A stretch of DNA of 64,000 nt from Chryseobacterium taklimakanense (GCF_900187185.1 NZ_LT906465.1:1984001-2048000), one strand, 5' to 3'. Shown: positions 1 through 10,584, counted from the stretch's first letter. The notes: generated from the sequence alone by a model not told the origin. Numbers and translations are program-made.

Positions 1-211
1 TTATTTACTGAAAGCTGGTGACGTAATCGCGATCAGAGAGAAATCAAAATCTCTTGAAGTTATTGCTGATTCATTAGCTTCAAAATCAACCTACGAATGG
101 CTGCAGTATAACGACGAGAAGAAGGAGTGTACATTTGTAGCGGTTCCTGAACGAATTCAGATCCCTGAAGACATCAAGGAACAATTCATCGTAGAGTTAT
201 ACAATAAATAA
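1..211 (+). CDS. rpsD: 30S ribosomal protein S4, C-terminal end (partial)
   Basis: The frame is open from base 2 to a TAA at 209-211 and encodes the last 69 residues of S4; the 5' part lies outside the window. S4 binds 16S rRNA and nucleates assembly of the 30S body. The visible part contains the S4 RNA-binding-like stretch [15 protein letters not shown] and ends in the family-typical pattern [11 protein letters not shown]...FIVELYNK. It lies 28 bases upstream of rpoA, in the conserved bacterial order rpsD-rpoA-rplQ, so the three are almost certainly one operon. Identity comes from the tail sequence plus context. Confidence 0.93.
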   Translation, partial: YLLKAGDVIAIREKSKSLEVIADSLASKSTYEWLQYNDEKKECTFVAVPERIQIPEDIKEQFIVELYNK

Positions 212-239
212 TAAACCAATTTTTTGCTCAACCCACAAT

Positions 240-1235
240 ATGGCAATTTTACAATTCATAAAACCCGATAAAGTAATTCTTTTAAATTCTGATGATTTTA
301 AAGGTCAGTTCGAATTCAGACCATTAGAGCCAGGTTTTGGGCTTACTATCGGTAATGCTTTGAGAAGAGTACTACTTTCTTCTCTTGAAGGATATGCTAT
401 TTCATCTATCAAAATTGAAGGTGTAGAGCACGAGTTTTCTACAATTCCGGGCGTGATCGAAGATGTAACCGAGATCATCCTGAACTTGAAACAACTTCGT
501 CTTAAAGCTAAATCTGAAAACCAGGCCAACGAACAGGTTGTTGCTAAAGTTTCAGGGCAAAATCAGGTAACTGCTGCTGACCTTGGGAAATCTATGAACG
601 GTTTCGAGGTGTTGAACGGCGACCTTGTAATTGCCAATATCACCAAAGACGTAAACTTCGAGATTACTTTCAATATTGAGAAAGGTAGAGGTTATGTTCC
701 TTCCGAACAGAACAAATCAAACAATGCTCCACTTGGAACCATTGCCATTGATTCCATCTTTACGCCGATCAAAAAAGTACAGTATTCTATTGAAAACTAC
801 CGTGTAGAGCAAAAAACAGACTACGAGAAATTAATACTGGATATCGAAACTGACGGGTCAATCACTCCACAGAACGCTCTTACTGAGGCTTCAAAGATTT
901 TGATCTATCATTTCATGCTTTTCTCTGACGAAAGAATCACTCTGGAGACAGAAGCCGTAAAGGCATCCATTCAGTACGATGAGGAAACTTTACACACAAG
1001 ACAGCTTCTGAAGTCTAAACTTGCAGATATGGACCTTTCCGTAAGAGCCCTGAACTGTTTGAAGGCTGCTGAAGTGGAAACTCTTGGCGAACTGGTTTCT
1101 TACAGCAAGTCTGACTTGATGAAGTTCAGAAATTTCGGTAAGAAATCTTTAACAGAATTAGAAGAATTAGTGCATTCAAAAGGTCTGAACTTCGGTTTCG
1201 ACGTTGCGAAATATAAATTAGATGCTGATAAATAA
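240..1235 (+). CDS. rpoA: DNA-directed RNA polymerase subunit alpha
   Basis: Alpha subunit of RNA polymerase, 331 aa, the usual length. The N-terminal dimerisation domain (about 1-230) shows the family pattern [15 protein letters not shown], which nucleates beta/beta' assembly. The C-terminal domain (about 255-331) contains the helix-hairpin-helix pattern [20 protein letters not shown], which contacts UP-element DNA and activators. The ATG at 240 is preceded by no Shine-Dalgarno sequence, as is normal in Bacteroidota. Only 6 bases separate it from rplQ, so the two are cotranscribed. Confidence 0.98.
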   Translation: MAILQFIKPDKVILLNSDDFKGQFEFRPLEPGFGLTIGNALRRVLLSSLEGYAISSIKIEGVEHEFSTIPGVIEDVTEIILNLKQLRLKAKSENQANEQVVAKVSGQNQVTAADLGKSMNGFEVLNGDLVIANITKDVNFEITFNIEKGRGYVPSEQNKSNNAPLGTIAIDSIFTPIKKVQYSIENYRVEQKTDYEKLILDIETDGSITPQNALTEASKILIYHFMLFSDERITLETEAVKASIQYDEETLHTRQLLKSKLADMDLSVRALNCLKAAEVETLGELVSYSKSDLMKFRNFGKKSLTELEELVHSKGLNFGFDVAKYKLDADK

Positions 1236-1241
1236 TAAACA

Positions 1242-1781
1242 ATGAGACACGGTAAAAAAATAAATCACCTGGGAAGAACTGCGCCACACAGAAAGGCTAT
1301 GCTTTCCAATATGGCTTGTTCTCTTATTGAGCATAAAAGAATCAACACCACTGTAGCTAAAGCGAAAGCTTTGAGAGTATATGTTGAGCCACTTTTAACA
1401 AAAGCAAAAGAAGACACCACTCACAATAGAAGAACAGTTTTCTCTTATCTGCAAAGTAAAGAAGCTGTAACTGAACTTTTCAGAACTGTAGCACCAAAAA
1501 TCGCTGAAAGAAACGGCGGTTATACAAGAATCATCAAAACTGGTTTCAGACCTGGTGATGCTGCAGATATGGCTATGATTGAGCTGGTAGATTTCAACGA
1601 GCTTTACAATCCAAATGCTGAAGAGAAAAAAGCTACAAGAAGAAGCAGAAGATCTACTGCTGCTAAGAAAGAAACTGTAGCTGCAACGCCTGCAAAAGAA
1701 GAAGCAAAAGCTGAAGAGCCGGTAGCAGAAGCTCCGGAAGCTCCAGCAGCAAACGCTGCTGAAGAAAAAACTGAAGAATAA
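1242..1781 (+). CDS. rplQ: 50S ribosomal protein L17 with long acidic/basic tail
   Basis: Ribosomal protein bL17, which sits near the peptide exit tunnel. The start [20 protein letters not shown] is diagnostic, and the conserved core runs to about residue 120 ([10 protein letters not shown]). At 179 aa it is about 50 residues longer than E. coli L17. The extra C-terminal part is low-complexity, Ala/Glu/Lys-rich, first basic (KKATRRSRR) and then acidic, and is predicted to be disordered. It is the last gene of the operon and is followed by a strong terminator at 1804-1837. Confidence 0.97.
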   Translation: MRHGKKINHLGRTAPHRKAMLSNMACSLIEHKRINTTVAKAKALRVYVEPLLTKAKEDTTHNRRTVFSYLQSKEAVTELFRTVAPKIAERNGGYTRIIKTGFRPGDAADMAMIELVDFNELYNPNAEEKKATRRSRRSTAAKKETVAATPAKEEAKAEEPVAEAPEAPAANAAEEKTEE

Positions 1782-1803
1782 TATTCGCAGTTTTCAAATA
1801 GTA

Positions 1804-1837
1804 AAAAATCCGTTCAGAACGCTCTGAACGGATTTTT
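1804..1837 (+). terminator. intrinsic terminator of rpsD-rpoA-rplQ operon
   Basis: A perfect 15-bp inverted repeat (1804-1818 and 1823-1837) with a 4-base loop. The right arm ends in TTTTT and more Ts follow. It lies 22 bases after the rplQ stop. Confidence 0.9.
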
Positions 1838-1923
1838 GTTTTAAGATATTTTAGATGAATGTAAAATCGTTGAATTTCAAAATTTACTCATTCACTTTTA
1901 AAATTCACCCGTTCACCCATAAA

Positions 1924-2322
1924 TCACTGTCCTCTCGCTTTAGTCAGCTCAATCACATTTCCATCCTGCTCAATGGTTACGTTGTCGCCCTCAGATTTTA
2001 CCAGGACGCTGTTTTCCTCGTACACCGCGCCGTTCGGAGTGGTTTCCTTTTGTTTTACTTTAATCGTTTTTTTATTGCTGGTGATGGAGATGTAGTTTCC
2101 GTCTTTGCCCGAGCTGGTAAATTTAACAAGCGCCGATGAGCCGTCTTCCGCCACGTAGCGGTAGGTTTGTTCTTGTGTTTGTGCTGATGCTCCGTTACTG
2201 TCTGCAGTTACGGTTGTTGTAGTATCGCTGTCAGCTTTTAAAACGCCGGTATTCCCGCTTTCCTTTTTACAGCCTACTGCAACCATTGAAAATGCCAATG
2301 CTGCTACAATAATTTTTCTCAT
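1924..2322 (-). CDS. lipoprotein, possibly MliC-like
   Basis: A 132-aa secreted lipoprotein. A hydrophobic signal ends in the lipobox VAVGC, with Cys18 the likely lipid-modified residue, followed by KKE. The mature part is a Ser/Thr-rich linker (about 25-50) and a small all-beta domain. That domain (YRYVAEDGSSALVKF, then NGAVYEENSVLVKSEGDNVTI, ending in IEL) has the spacing of membrane-bound lysozyme inhibitor MliC/PliC domains (Y.C..G, then SGA.Y.., then W.kG..a.l). The domain cysteines and the active-site serine of true MliC are not present (TPNGAVY instead of a SG..Y motif), so lysozyme inhibition is unproven. It is a single-gene unit on the minus strand. Confidence 0.75.
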   Translation of the reverse strand: MRKIIVAALAFSMVAVGCKKESGNTGVLKADSDTTTTVTADSNGASAQTQEQTYRYVAEDGSSALVKFTSSGKDGNYISITSNKKTIKVKQKETTPNGAVYEENSVLVKSEGDNVTIEQDGNVIELTKARGQ

Positions 2323-2400
2323 AAATTAATTATTTTTAAGATTTCATTTAAATATAGGTAAGTGTCAAACCATATAAGTTTTGATCTTTAAAGATAATCA

Positions 2401-2589
2401 ATGTCCGATACATTACAAATAATTTTGCTTTGCACAGTGATTCCGCTGGTTACACTCGTGGCCGCCAGAATCTTGCAGCTTTTGGAGGATGCAGATTCCG
2501 AAGGAGGCAAACCAGCATCATACCGCGACATTCTTTTTCGGCGTCCTGCGGTTTACGAGTTTAGGAATAACAGTTTAATATATTTTTAA
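2401..2589 (+). CDS. possible small membrane protein
   Basis: A 62-aa frame with ATG at 2401. It begins with a hydrophobic segment (about 5-27, LQIILLCTVIPLVTLVAAR) followed by a polar tail (LLEDADSEGGKPASYRDILFRR). I do not recognise the family. It sits alone between a divergent lipoprotein gene and the eno promoter, which starts 36 bases after its stop. An imperfect promoter-like TAAGTTTTG lies about 25 bases upstream. It could be a real single-pass membrane peptide or a chance frame. Confidence 0.35.
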   Translation: MSDTLQIILLCTVIPLVTLVAARILQLLEDADSEGGKPASYRDILFRRPAVYEFRNNSLIYF

Positions 2590-2616
2590 GACAAAAATCA
2601 CCTGTTATTCCCTTAA

Positions 2617-3966
<1,350 letters not shown>

Positions 3967-4038
3967 TCTGGAGTAAGATATCCACGGTTTGAGCCTGCAG
4001 GAAGGTTCACGATTTTCTTAAAGAATATTTAATATGCA

Positions 4039-4064
4039 AAACATCGGAATTGTCTCCGGTGTTT
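4039..4064 (+). terminator. intrinsic terminator after eno
   Basis: A 10-bp stem (one G-T pair) at 4039-4048 and 4055-4064 with a 6-base loop. The right arm runs into a stretch of Ts. Confidence 0.85.
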
Positions 4065-4234
4065 TTTTTATTTGAGTGAATTGATAATCAGTGTGATAAC
4101 TTTTTTGCAAAGTGAAGGTAATATATGATGATACCTAAGTATTTTTGAAATAGAAAAAATTAATAAAGATCAGCTGGCGATCATTTGATATATACGTTGT
4201 TTTTCCTTAATTTTAACAAAAAATTTACAAGAAA

Positions 4235-5521
4235 ATGTCAGATAACAAAGTTATATTGAATTACGACGGTAAGGCATTCGAATATCCTATCGTTGACAGC
4301 ACTATTGGTGACAGAGGAATTGATATTTCTAAATTAAGAGACCAAACCGGCCTTATTACGCTGGATTTGGGTTATAAAAACACAGGTGCTACCTTAAGCG
4401 AAATTACTTATCTGGACGGTGATGTTGGTGAACTTTACTACAGAGGTTACCCTATTGAGCAAATCGCCGAAAAATCCAACTTTACAGAAGTGATGTACCT
4501 GTTGCTTCATGGTGAGCTTCCTACACAGGAGCAGTTTGCTAAATTTGACGAGGGAATTAAAAAATACAACTATGTAGCCGAGGAAATGAAGAAAATTATC
4601 GACGCCTTCCCGCGTTCTGCCCACCCAATGGGAGTTTTGTCTTCACTGACGTCGGCACTGGTGGCCTTTAATCCAAAGGCGGTAGATGTTACCTCTAAGG
4701 AGGATATGGATCACGCTGCGGAAATGCTGATCGCAAAATTCGCACACCTTGCTGCATGGACTTACAGAAAAACTAAAGGTTTATCTCTGAACCACGGAGA
4801 CAACAGCCTGAACTACGTAGAAAATTTCTACAGAATGACGTTCAAAATGCCAAATCAGCAGTTTGAGATAAATCCGGTTGTTGTAGACGCGTTGGATAAA
4901 CTGTTGATCCTTCACGCTGATCACGAACAAAACTGTTCTACCTCAACAGTAAGAATGGTTGGCTCTGCACATACTGGGCTTTTTGCTTCTGTTTCTGCAG
5001 GTGTTTCAGCGCTTTGGGGTCCACTTCACGGTGGTGCAAACCAGGCCGTAATCGAAATGCTTGAAATGATTGAAGCTGACGGCGGTGATGTTGCAAAATA
5101 CGTTGCAAAAGCGAAAAATAAAGAAGATAACTTCAGGTTGATGGGCTTCGGCCACAGGGTTTACAAAAATTTCGACCCAAGAGCGAAAATCATCAAAAAG
5201 GCGGCAGACGATATTTTAGATGCACTCGGAATTGATGATAAAGCTTTGGATATCGCAATGCAGCTTGAGAGGGTAGCTTTGGAAGACGATTATTTCGTAG
5301 AAAGAAAACTTTACCCGAACGTAGATTTCTACTCCGGAATTATCTATAGAGCGCTGGGAATCCCAACAGAAATGTTTACCGTGATGTTTGCACTGGGAAG
5401 ATTACCGGGATGGATCTCTCAGTGGAAAGAAATGCGCTTGAAGGGCGACCCGATCGGAAGACCAAGACAGGTGTATCAGGGCGCACAGAAAAGAGATTAC
5501 GTTGCGATGGAAAACAGATAA
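4235..5521 (+). CDS. gltA: citrate synthase
   Basis: Condenses oxaloacetate and acetyl-CoA to citrate, the entry step of the TCA cycle, in the cytoplasm. 428 aa, normal for the bacterial hexameric type. Active-site segments are visible: the histidine in LHADHEQNCSTSTVR, the histidine in GPLHGGANQAV, and the aspartate in GFGHRVYKNFDPRA. Single gene after eno, with about 170 bases of AT-rich sequence upstream, presumably holding its promoter (a loose TACGTTGT at 4193). Ends at a strong terminator. Confidence 0.98.
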   Translation: MSDNKVILNYDGKAFEYPIVDSTIGDRGIDISKLRDQTGLITLDLGYKNTGATLSEITYLDGDVGELYYRGYPIEQIAEKSNFTEVMYLLLHGELPTQEQFAKFDEGIKKYNYVAEEMKKIIDAFPRSAHPMGVLSSLTSALVAFNPKAVDVTSKEDMDHAAEMLIAKFAHLAAWTYRKTKGLSLNHGDNSLNYVENFYRMTFKMPNQQFEINPVVVDALDKLLILHADHEQNCSTSTVRMVGSAHTGLFASVSAGVSALWGPLHGGANQAVIEMLEMIEADGGDVAKYVAKAKNKEDNFRLMGFGHRVYKNFDPRAKIIKKAADDILDALGIDDKALDIAMQLERVALEDDYFVERKLYPNVDFYSGIIYRALGIPTEMFTVMFALGRLPGWISQWKEMRLKGDPIGRPRQVYQGAQKRDYVAMENR

Positions 5522-5543
5522 TTGAAAGATTGATAGAAAGAAG

Positions 5544-5572
5544 AAGCCGTTTCACAATTTGTGAAACGGCTT
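5544..5572 (+). terminator. intrinsic terminator after gltA
   Basis: A perfect 13-bp stem (5544-5556 and 5560-5572) with an ATT loop, followed by Ts. The left arm begins with AA, so weak activity on the minus strand toward the transporter gene is possible. Confidence 0.9.
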
Positions 5573-5678
5573 TTTTATGTTTTTTTTCACCTCCTGATGG
5601 TAAGAGGTTTTCGTTTAGAGACTCTCAGCCTGCGTCAGTTGGTTTTGAGACATTTTCCTTTTGTCTTTATTTTAACCA

Positions 5679-7367
5679 CTAAGCCAATAGTAAAATTAGA
5701 AGCTGGGCCACAAAAATCCTGAAAATCGTCACCAGTGGATAAACCTGAGCATAGCTTTGAAGAGGGATATCACTGTCCAGATAGCTGGTGCTGAACGAAA
5801 GCGCTGCCGGATCGGTATAACTTCCGCTCATAATTCCGGAAAGTTGCAAAAAGTTGATCTTCATGAAAAATCTTCCTATAATGACCATTAAAATCAATGG
5901 GATAAAAGTAATAGCCGAACCATAAAGCATCCATACCCAACCGTTATTTTGCACGAAATTTTCGTAAAAACCTTCACCGGCGTGTATGCCAACCGCTGCG
6001 AAGAACAGGCAGATTCCCAAATCTTTCATAAAATAAATCGCCCCGTTGTTGATATAGGAATGGATGAAAGAAATTCCACCGTAACGGCTGATAAAAAGGG
6101 CGGTAATCAGCGGGCCGGCTGCAAAACCAAGTTTAATCGGCACCGGCAACGAAGGAATCATAATCGGAATGGAACCGATTAAAATACCTATCAAAAGACC
6201 GCCAAAAAGTGACAGAAAATCAGGCTCCAAAAGTCTTTTCTCGGAATTTCCGATGATCTCTTCAGCCTGCTTCAGGGAGTCCTCTGTGCCTACGATTCTA
6301 ACTTTATCCCCGTAGAAAAGTTCCAGCGAAGGTCTTGCAAGCATCTCCTTGCCTGCGCGGAATACACGGGTAACTTTCAGGTCGTATTTGTTGTACATAT
6401 CGAGTTCCGAAAGTTTTTTGTGCATGGCTGATTTTTTGGTGACAAAGAAATTTTTAGTCAGAATATCGCTTCCGGTTTCTATAAACTGGTCTGTGGACGG
6501 CCGCCCCACCATTTTTGTAAATTCTTCCAAATCCTTTTCTACACCTACAATCATCAGAACATCGCGCAACTGTAGTCTCATATCTAAAGTGGGTGAAAAA
6601 ACGGCTTCGGAACCGCTGTGTTTCAGTCGGGAGATGACGATATTTTTACCGCTTTCTTCTATAATTTGGTGAAGTGTTTTGCCCACAACTTCCGGTTGTA
6701 TCACACGGATTTTTTGACTGATTACCGGCAGCTCGCTGTTTATTTTTGCGAGGCGGAAAAGTTTCATTTCCTGTTCGGGATTTATTTTGAGAAGCGTTTT
6801 TGATGCAATAATCGTTACGATAATTCCCAGGACTCCGAGAGGATAAGTAATGGCATAGCCTATTGCCGGATCATCAAAAGTTTTGTTGGGGAACTGTGAT
6901 TTTATTTCTTCCAGAGTGCTTTTGGCGGCACCCAGTCCGGGTGTATTGGTTACAGATCCGGACATAATTCCCACCAAATCTTCAATTTTCAGACCCGTGA
7001 TTTTAAACAGAATAAAAGTTATTAAACCACCCAGGAGAACGGACGAAACCGCAAGTATGTTAAACTTCAGGCCTTCGCTTTTAAATGAAGAAAAGAAAGA
7101 CGGGCCAACCTGGATTCCTATCGCATATACAAAAAGGATCAGCCCAAAATCCCTGATGAAATCCAGAATTTCCGTATTCATTCGGTAACCAAAATGCCCC
7201 AAAAGAAGCCCTGTAAACATTACCGCGGAAACTCCCAGCGAAACTTTTGCAATTCTTATCCTTCCAAAAAAAATCCCGGTGCCGATGGCAAGCATCATCA
7301 CAATTAGTGACTGTATCACACCTGGGTTTTCAACCGGTAACAAAAGATTGTGAAGCCAATCAAACAT
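5679..7367 (-). CDS. putative transporter of the aspartate:alanine exchanger (AAE) family
   Basis: A polytopic inner-membrane protein of 562 aa, the standard size for AAE/YidE-YbjL transporters. It has an N-terminal membrane half (about 10-185, with the repeat motif GIMSGSVTNTPGLGAA), two TrkA-C/RCK-C cytoplasmic domains (about 205-290 and 295-375), and a C-terminal membrane half (about 385-562) repeating the motif as LSGIMSGSYTDPAALSF. The family includes aspartate/alanine and dicarboxylate exchangers; the substrate here cannot be read from sequence. Transcribed alone on the minus strand. A -7 box lies 34 bases upstream of the ATG. Confidence 0.9.
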   Translation of the reverse strand: MFDWLHNLLLPVENPGVIQSLIVMMLAIGTGIFFGRIRIAKVSLGVSAVMFTGLLLGHFGYRMNTEILDFIRDFGLILFVYAIGIQVGPSFFSSFKSEGLKFNILAVSSVLLGGLITFILFKITGLKIEDLVGIMSGSVTNTPGLGAAKSTLEEIKSQFPNKTFDDPAIGYAITYPLGVLGIIVTIIASKTLLKINPEQEMKLFRLAKINSELPVISQKIRVIQPEVVGKTLHQIIEESGKNIVISRLKHSGSEAVFSPTLDMRLQLRDVLMIVGVEKDLEEFTKMVGRPSTDQFIETGSDILTKNFFVTKKSAMHKKLSELDMYNKYDLKVTRVFRAGKEMLARPSLELFYGDKVRIVGTEDSLKQAEEIIGNSEKRLLEPDFLSLFGGLLIGILIGSIPIMIPSLPVPIKLGFAAGPLITALFISRYGGISFIHSYINNGAIYFMKDLGICLFFAAVGIHAGEGFYENFVQNNGWVWMLYGSAITFIPLILMVIIGRFFMKINFLQLSGIMSGSYTDPAALSFSTSYLDSDIPLQSYAQVYPLVTIFRIFVAQLLILLLA

Positions 7368-7401
7368 AATAAATCTGCTATTTAATTCTCGATGTGTTCT
7401 G

Positions 7402-7409
7402 CAAAGTTA
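7402..7409 (-). promoter_or_regulatory. -7 promoter element (TAACTTTG) of AAE transporter
   Basis: The minus-strand TAACTTTG matches TAnnTTTG and lies 34 bases before the ATG at 7367. No properly spaced -33 element was found. Confidence 0.5.
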
Positions 7410-7744
7410 CATCTTTGTTTTATGGTTATGTTTTAAATCAAAGTGAACTTTGTCAGATCAGTGTTTTTTAGAATTCATATAAAAAACATCCTCAACAGCA
7501 ATTGCAAATATGCTGATAGTGCATTAAAGTTCCCGAAAAATTAAGATCTTCAATGGACGCTTTCATTAAGCAGAATCATTTCAATTCAGGTAAAATTTCT
7601 CTTCTGTACGTTGATGCGGGCAATTTGGTTGCTCATAAGACATTCTGCGACGACCCACTTTTAAAAGCTGTGAGTGTCCCAAACTCAAACGGAAACTGAT
7701 TTATTTAAATATTCCGGAGGTTGGGTGAAAGAAATGCCATAAAT
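7410..7744. other. intergenic stretch between divergent-facing unit ends
   Basis: It lies between the AAE transporter promoter and the aspS terminator. The only coding-like signal is a 48-residue frame on the plus strand at 7553-7699, listed separately. No RNA family, repeat or operator was recognised in the rest. Confidence 0.5.
7553..7699 (+). pseudogene. short coding-like frame, possible gene remnant
   Basis: ATG at 7553 opens a 48-aa frame (MDAFIKQNHFNSGKISLLY..., ending KAVSVPNSNGN). Its composition is protein-like, with few rare residues. Immediately after, another frame stays open to a TAA at 7739-7741 and reads ...TDLFKYSGGWVKEMP, so the pair could be one small gene broken by a frameshift. 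I do not recognise the product. No canonical promoter lies directly upstream. It could equally be chance. Confidence 0.25.
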
Positions 7745-7777
7745 AAAAAAGCAATCCCAAGTTGAGATCGCTTTTTT
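7745..7777 (-). terminator. intrinsic terminator after aspS
   Basis: Imperfect hairpin: an 8-bp A/T-GC outer stem (7745-7752 and 7770-7777) and a short inner helix. T tracts lie on both strands, so it can work for aspS (minus) and for anything arriving on the plus strand. Confidence 0.75.
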
Positions 7778-7797
7778 ATTTTTTTTGAATTAAAATC

Positions 7798-9552
7798 TTA
7801 TTCTTTAGTTTCTACTTTAAGATAAAGTTCGTCGAGTTGCGCATTCGCAATCGGGCTCGGTGCATCAATCATCACATCTCTTCCGGAATTATTTTTTGGG
7901 AAAGCGATGTAATCCCGGATCACTTCATTTCCGTCCAAAATTGCCACCAACCGGTCGAAACCGAAAGCCAGACCTGCGTGTGGCGGAGCTCCGTATTTGA
8001 AGGCGTTCATCAGAAATCCGAACTGCGCTTCCGCTTCCTCTTTGGTGAAACCTAACAAACCGAACATTTTAGATTGTAAGTCTTTATTGAAAATCCTTAC
8101 CGAACCGCCACCGATTTCGTTGCCGTTCAAGACCAAATCGTAAGCGTTTGCTCTGGCTTTTCCGGGCTCGGTATCCAGAAGTGTGATGTCTTCAGGTTTT
8201 GGCGACGTGAAAGGATGGTGCATGGCGTGGTAGCGGCCGGTTTCTTCATCCCATTCCAGAAGCGGGAAATCCACTACCCAAAGTGGAGCAAATTCATCGC
8301 CTTTTCTTAAGCCTAACTGATTTCCCAATTCCATTCTCAAAGCGGATAGTTGGGTGCGGACTTTGTTGGCATCGCCGCTCATTATGAACATCAAGTCGCC
8401 GGGTTTTGCGCTGAATGTTTCGGCGACAATCCGTAAATCTTCTTCGGAATAAAATTTATTGACGGAAGAAGTAACAACACCGTCATGCTGATATTTGATC
8501 CAAACCATTCCGGAAGCCCCTATTTGTGGGCGTTTTACCCAGTCAATTAGCGCGTCGATCTGTTTTCTGGTGTATTCTGCACAACCTTCCACGTTGATTC
8601 CCACCACCAATTCTGCATCGTCGAAAATTTTAAAATCTTTGCCTTTTACCAAACCGTTCAGTTCCACGAACTCCATTCCGAAACGGATGTCCGGTTTGTC
8701 GTTTCCGTATTTTTTCATGGCTTCGTTGAAGGTCATTCTCGGGAATTTTCCAAAATCTTTCCCGCTGATTTCCTTTAAAAGTGACGCGGTCATTCCTTCA
8801 AAAATTTCCAGAACATCTTCCTGCTCCACAAACGCCATTTCGCAGTCGATCTGGGTAAATTCCGGCTGCCGGTCGGCGCGTAAATCTTCATCGCGGAAAC
8901 ATTTCACAATCTGAAAATAACGGTCCATACCACCCACCATGAGTAATTGTTTGAAAGTTTGAGGTGATTGCGGCAAAGCATAAAACTGTCCCGGGTTCAT
9001 CCTGCTCGGAACCACGAAATCTCTGGCACCTTCCGGAGTGGATTTGATAAGAACCGGCGTTTCTACCTCGATAAAACCTTTGTCCGAAAGATAATTTCTC
9101 ACTTTCTGCGCCATTTTATGACGGAAGACTAATTTATCCTTTACCGGATTTCTGCGGATGTCCAGATATCTGTATTTCATGCGCAGCTCCTCGCCGCCGT
9201 CGGTTTCATCCTCTATGGTGAAAGGCGGAAGTTCGGATGCATTGAGAAGATTCAGTCTTTCAACCAAAATTTCAATTTCGCCGGTCGGAATCTTTGGATT
9301 TTTGGAAGTTCTTTCAATCACTTTTCCGGTTACCTGAATCACAAATTCGCGGCCGAGTTTTTTCGCCTGTTCCAGCAATTCTTTTGAAGAACGGTCTTCA
9401 TCAAAAACCAACTGCGTAATGCCGTAGCGGTCCCGCAAATCCACCCAAATCATAAAACCTTTGTCGCGGATGGTTTGTACCCAGCCGGAAAGTGTCACAG
9501 TTTCATCAAGATTTTGAAGCGTAAGTTCGCCGTTGGTATGTGTACGGAACAT
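7798..9552 (-). CDS. aspS: aspartate--tRNA ligase
   Basis: Class II aminoacyl-tRNA synthetase charging tRNA-Asp in the cytoplasm; 584 aa, the size of the bacterial-type enzyme. It has an N-terminal OB-fold anticodon-binding domain (about 1-110, with [20 protein letters not shown]) and a catalytic core with motif 2 [18 protein letters not shown] and a C-terminal motif 3 around [11 protein letters not shown]. The bacterial GAD insertion domain lies at about 285-420. Its promoter (9612-9619) shares the intergenic space with the divergent nuclease promoter. The leader contains a small hairpin (9584-9598). Single-gene unit. Confidence 0.97.
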   Translation of the reverse strand: MFRTHTNGELTLQNLDETVTLSGWVQTIRDKGFMIWVDLRDRYGITQLVFDEDRSSKELLEQAKKLGREFVIQVTGKVIERTSKNPKIPTGEIEILVERLNLLNASELPPFTIEDETDGGEELRMKYRYLDIRRNPVKDKLVFRHKMAQKVRNYLSDKGFIEVETPVLIKSTPEGARDFVVPSRMNPGQFYALPQSPQTFKQLLMVGGMDRYFQIVKCFRDEDLRADRQPEFTQIDCEMAFVEQEDVLEIFEGMTASLLKEISGKDFGKFPRMTFNEAMKKYGNDKPDIRFGMEFVELNGLVKGKDFKIFDDAELVVGINVEGCAEYTRKQIDALIDWVKRPQIGASGMVWIKYQHDGVVTSSVNKFYSEEDLRIVAETFSAKPGDLMFIMSGDANKVRTQLSALRMELGNQLGLRKGDEFAPLWVVDFPLLEWDEETGRYHAMHHPFTSPKPEDITLLDTEPGKARANAYDLVLNGNEIGGGSVRIFNKDLQSKMFGLLGFTKEEAEAQFGFLMNAFKYGAPPHAGLAFGFDRLVAILDGNEVIRDYIAFPKNNSGRDVMIDAPSPIANAQLDELYLKVETKE

Positions 9553-9611
9553 AAATTTGGTTTAAATATTAAGTTAAAATTTTAAGGTTGGGAACCTTGA
9601 ATTTGAAAGAG

Positions 9612-9619
9612 CAAAGATA
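9612..9619 (-). promoter_or_regulatory. -7 promoter element (TATCTTTG) of aspS
   Basis: A consensus -7 box on the minus strand, 59 bases before the aspS ATG. It lies 5 bp from the -33 box of the divergent nuclease promoter, so the two promoters overlap physically. Confidence 0.55.
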
Positions 9620-9624
9620 AGATT

Positions 9625-9656
9625 TTTGGCTCGAAAGTGTTTAAACAATACTTTTG
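9625..9656 (+). promoter_or_regulatory. flavobacterial promoter of the secreted nuclease gene
   Basis: TTTG (9625-9628), 20 bases, TACTTTTG (9649-9656): a full match to the TTTG-N19-21-TAnnTTTG consensus. Only 4 bases separate the box from the ATG at 9661, so the transcript is probably leaderless. Confidence 0.8.
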
Positions 9657-9660
9657 CGCG

Positions 9661-10146
9661 ATGAAAAAATTTCTTTTCGTTTTTCTGCTTGTTTTTGCTC
9701 AGGTTTTATTTTCACAAACTTTTAAGGGGAAAGTGATCGGCGTGAAAGACGGTGACACGGTTGTTCTGCTGATTGACGGTAAACGGCAGACGGTTCGCCT
9801 CGCGCACATCGATACTCCCGAGAAAAATCAACCTTTCGGTTACAAAGCCAAACAGTTTGTTTCCGGTTTCTGCTTCGGTAAAGAAGTAGAGGCAGTAATC
9901 GCCGGAAAACCTGACCGCAACGGAAGATGGATTGCCGAAATTTTTTACAGGAACCAAAATTTAAACAAAGAACTGTTGCGAAAAGGCCTGGCGTGGCATT
10001 TCAAAAGATATTCCCGTAATTCAAATTATGCCCAGCTGGAAATTGATGCGCGAAAAAAGAAAATTGGTTTATGGCAGGATAAAAACCCGGTAGAACCTTG
10101 GAACTGGCGAAAATTTAGACATCAAAAAGCTGTTAATCAACAGTAA
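9661..10146 (+). CDS. secreted staphylococcal-nuclease-like (thermonuclease) protein
   Basis: 161 aa: a signal peptide (about 1-19, MKKFLFVFLLVFAQVLFSQ) followed by an SNase OB-fold domain. Catalytic elements are visible: the arginine and glutamate of VRLAHIDTPE and the second arginine in DRNGRWIAEIF. Calcium-binding acidic residues are in VKDGDTVVL. It likely degrades extracellular or periplasmic nucleic acid. A TTG start at 9637 would add 8 residues but lies between the two promoter boxes, so ATG 9661 is preferred. Divergent from aspS, and followed by bTHX after 65 bases. Confidence 0.9.
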   Translation: MKKFLFVFLLVFAQVLFSQTFKGKVIGVKDGDTVVLLIDGKRQTVRLAHIDTPEKNQPFGYKAKQFVSGFCFGKEVEAVIAGKPDRNGRWIAEIFYRNQNLNKELLRKGLAWHFKRYSRNSNYAQLEIDARKKKIGLWQDKNPVEPWNWRKFRHQKAVNQQ

Positions 10147-10211
10147 CGGTGGTGGCTTTGCTGTTCAAAAACTTTTCCTAAATTTGTTTTAAATCATTAA
10201 AATTATTCATT

Positions 10212-10487
10212 ATGGGAAAAGGCGACAAAAAAACCAAACGTGGAAAAATCAATCAGGGAAGTTACGGGAAAACACGGCCAAGAAAGTCGGCTTCTGTAAA
10301 GGCAGTTCCGGTAAACGTGCTGGATGAGGACGACAAGAAAGCTCCGAAAGCGAAGGTAAGAAAAGAAGTGGGCTATCAAACGGAACCAACACAAAATGCA
10401 GAAGTGGCGAAAAAGCCCAAAACGCCGAAAGCTGATGCAGCGGATGAAAATGAAAAACCCGCCAAAAAGAAAAAAACCGAGGAATAA
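10212..10487 (+). CDS. 30S ribosomal protein bTHX with extended tail
   Basis: The first 27 residues (MGKGDKKTKRGKINQGSYGK and following RPRK) match the small ribosomal protein THX first known from Thermus, which fills a cavity at the top of the 30S head. The protein is 91 aa. The remaining 64 residues are a Lys/Ala/Glu-rich low-complexity tail (KKPKTPKADAADENEKP) absent from the ~26-residue Thermus protein. Short intergenic gaps and a downstream terminator make it a small unit, perhaps with read-through from the nuclease gene. Confidence 0.85.
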   Translation: MGKGDKKTKRGKINQGSYGKTRPRKSASVKAVPVNVLDEDDKKAPKAKVRKEVGYQTEPTQNAEVAKKPKTPKADAADENEKPAKKKKTEE

Positions 10488-10504
10488 TCTACTCCACAAA
10501 TTAG

Positions 10505-10533
10505 AGCTGTCACCTTTTGGGGCAGCTTTTTTA
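10505..10533 (+). terminator. intrinsic terminator after bTHX
   Basis: An AGCTG...CAGCT-based hairpin (10505-10527) with inner C/G pairs and a T-rich loop, followed by TTTTTT. It lies 17 bases after the stop codon. Confidence 0.8.
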
Positions 10534-10560
10534 TAATTTTCCTTTTCGGAAACGTTTGTT

Positions 10561-10568
10561 TATATTTG
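10561..10568 (+). promoter_or_regulatory. -7 promoter element (TATATTTG)
   Basis: A consensus -7 box 16 bases before the ATG of the arginine-deiminase-like gene at 10585. No clear -33. Confidence 0.55.
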
Positions 10569-10584
10569 TATCAAGCACTTTTTT

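Noticed and set aside
1855-2139. 94-residue plus-strand frame opposite the lipoprotein gene
   Set aside because: It is antisense to a better-supported gene with a signal peptide and lipobox.
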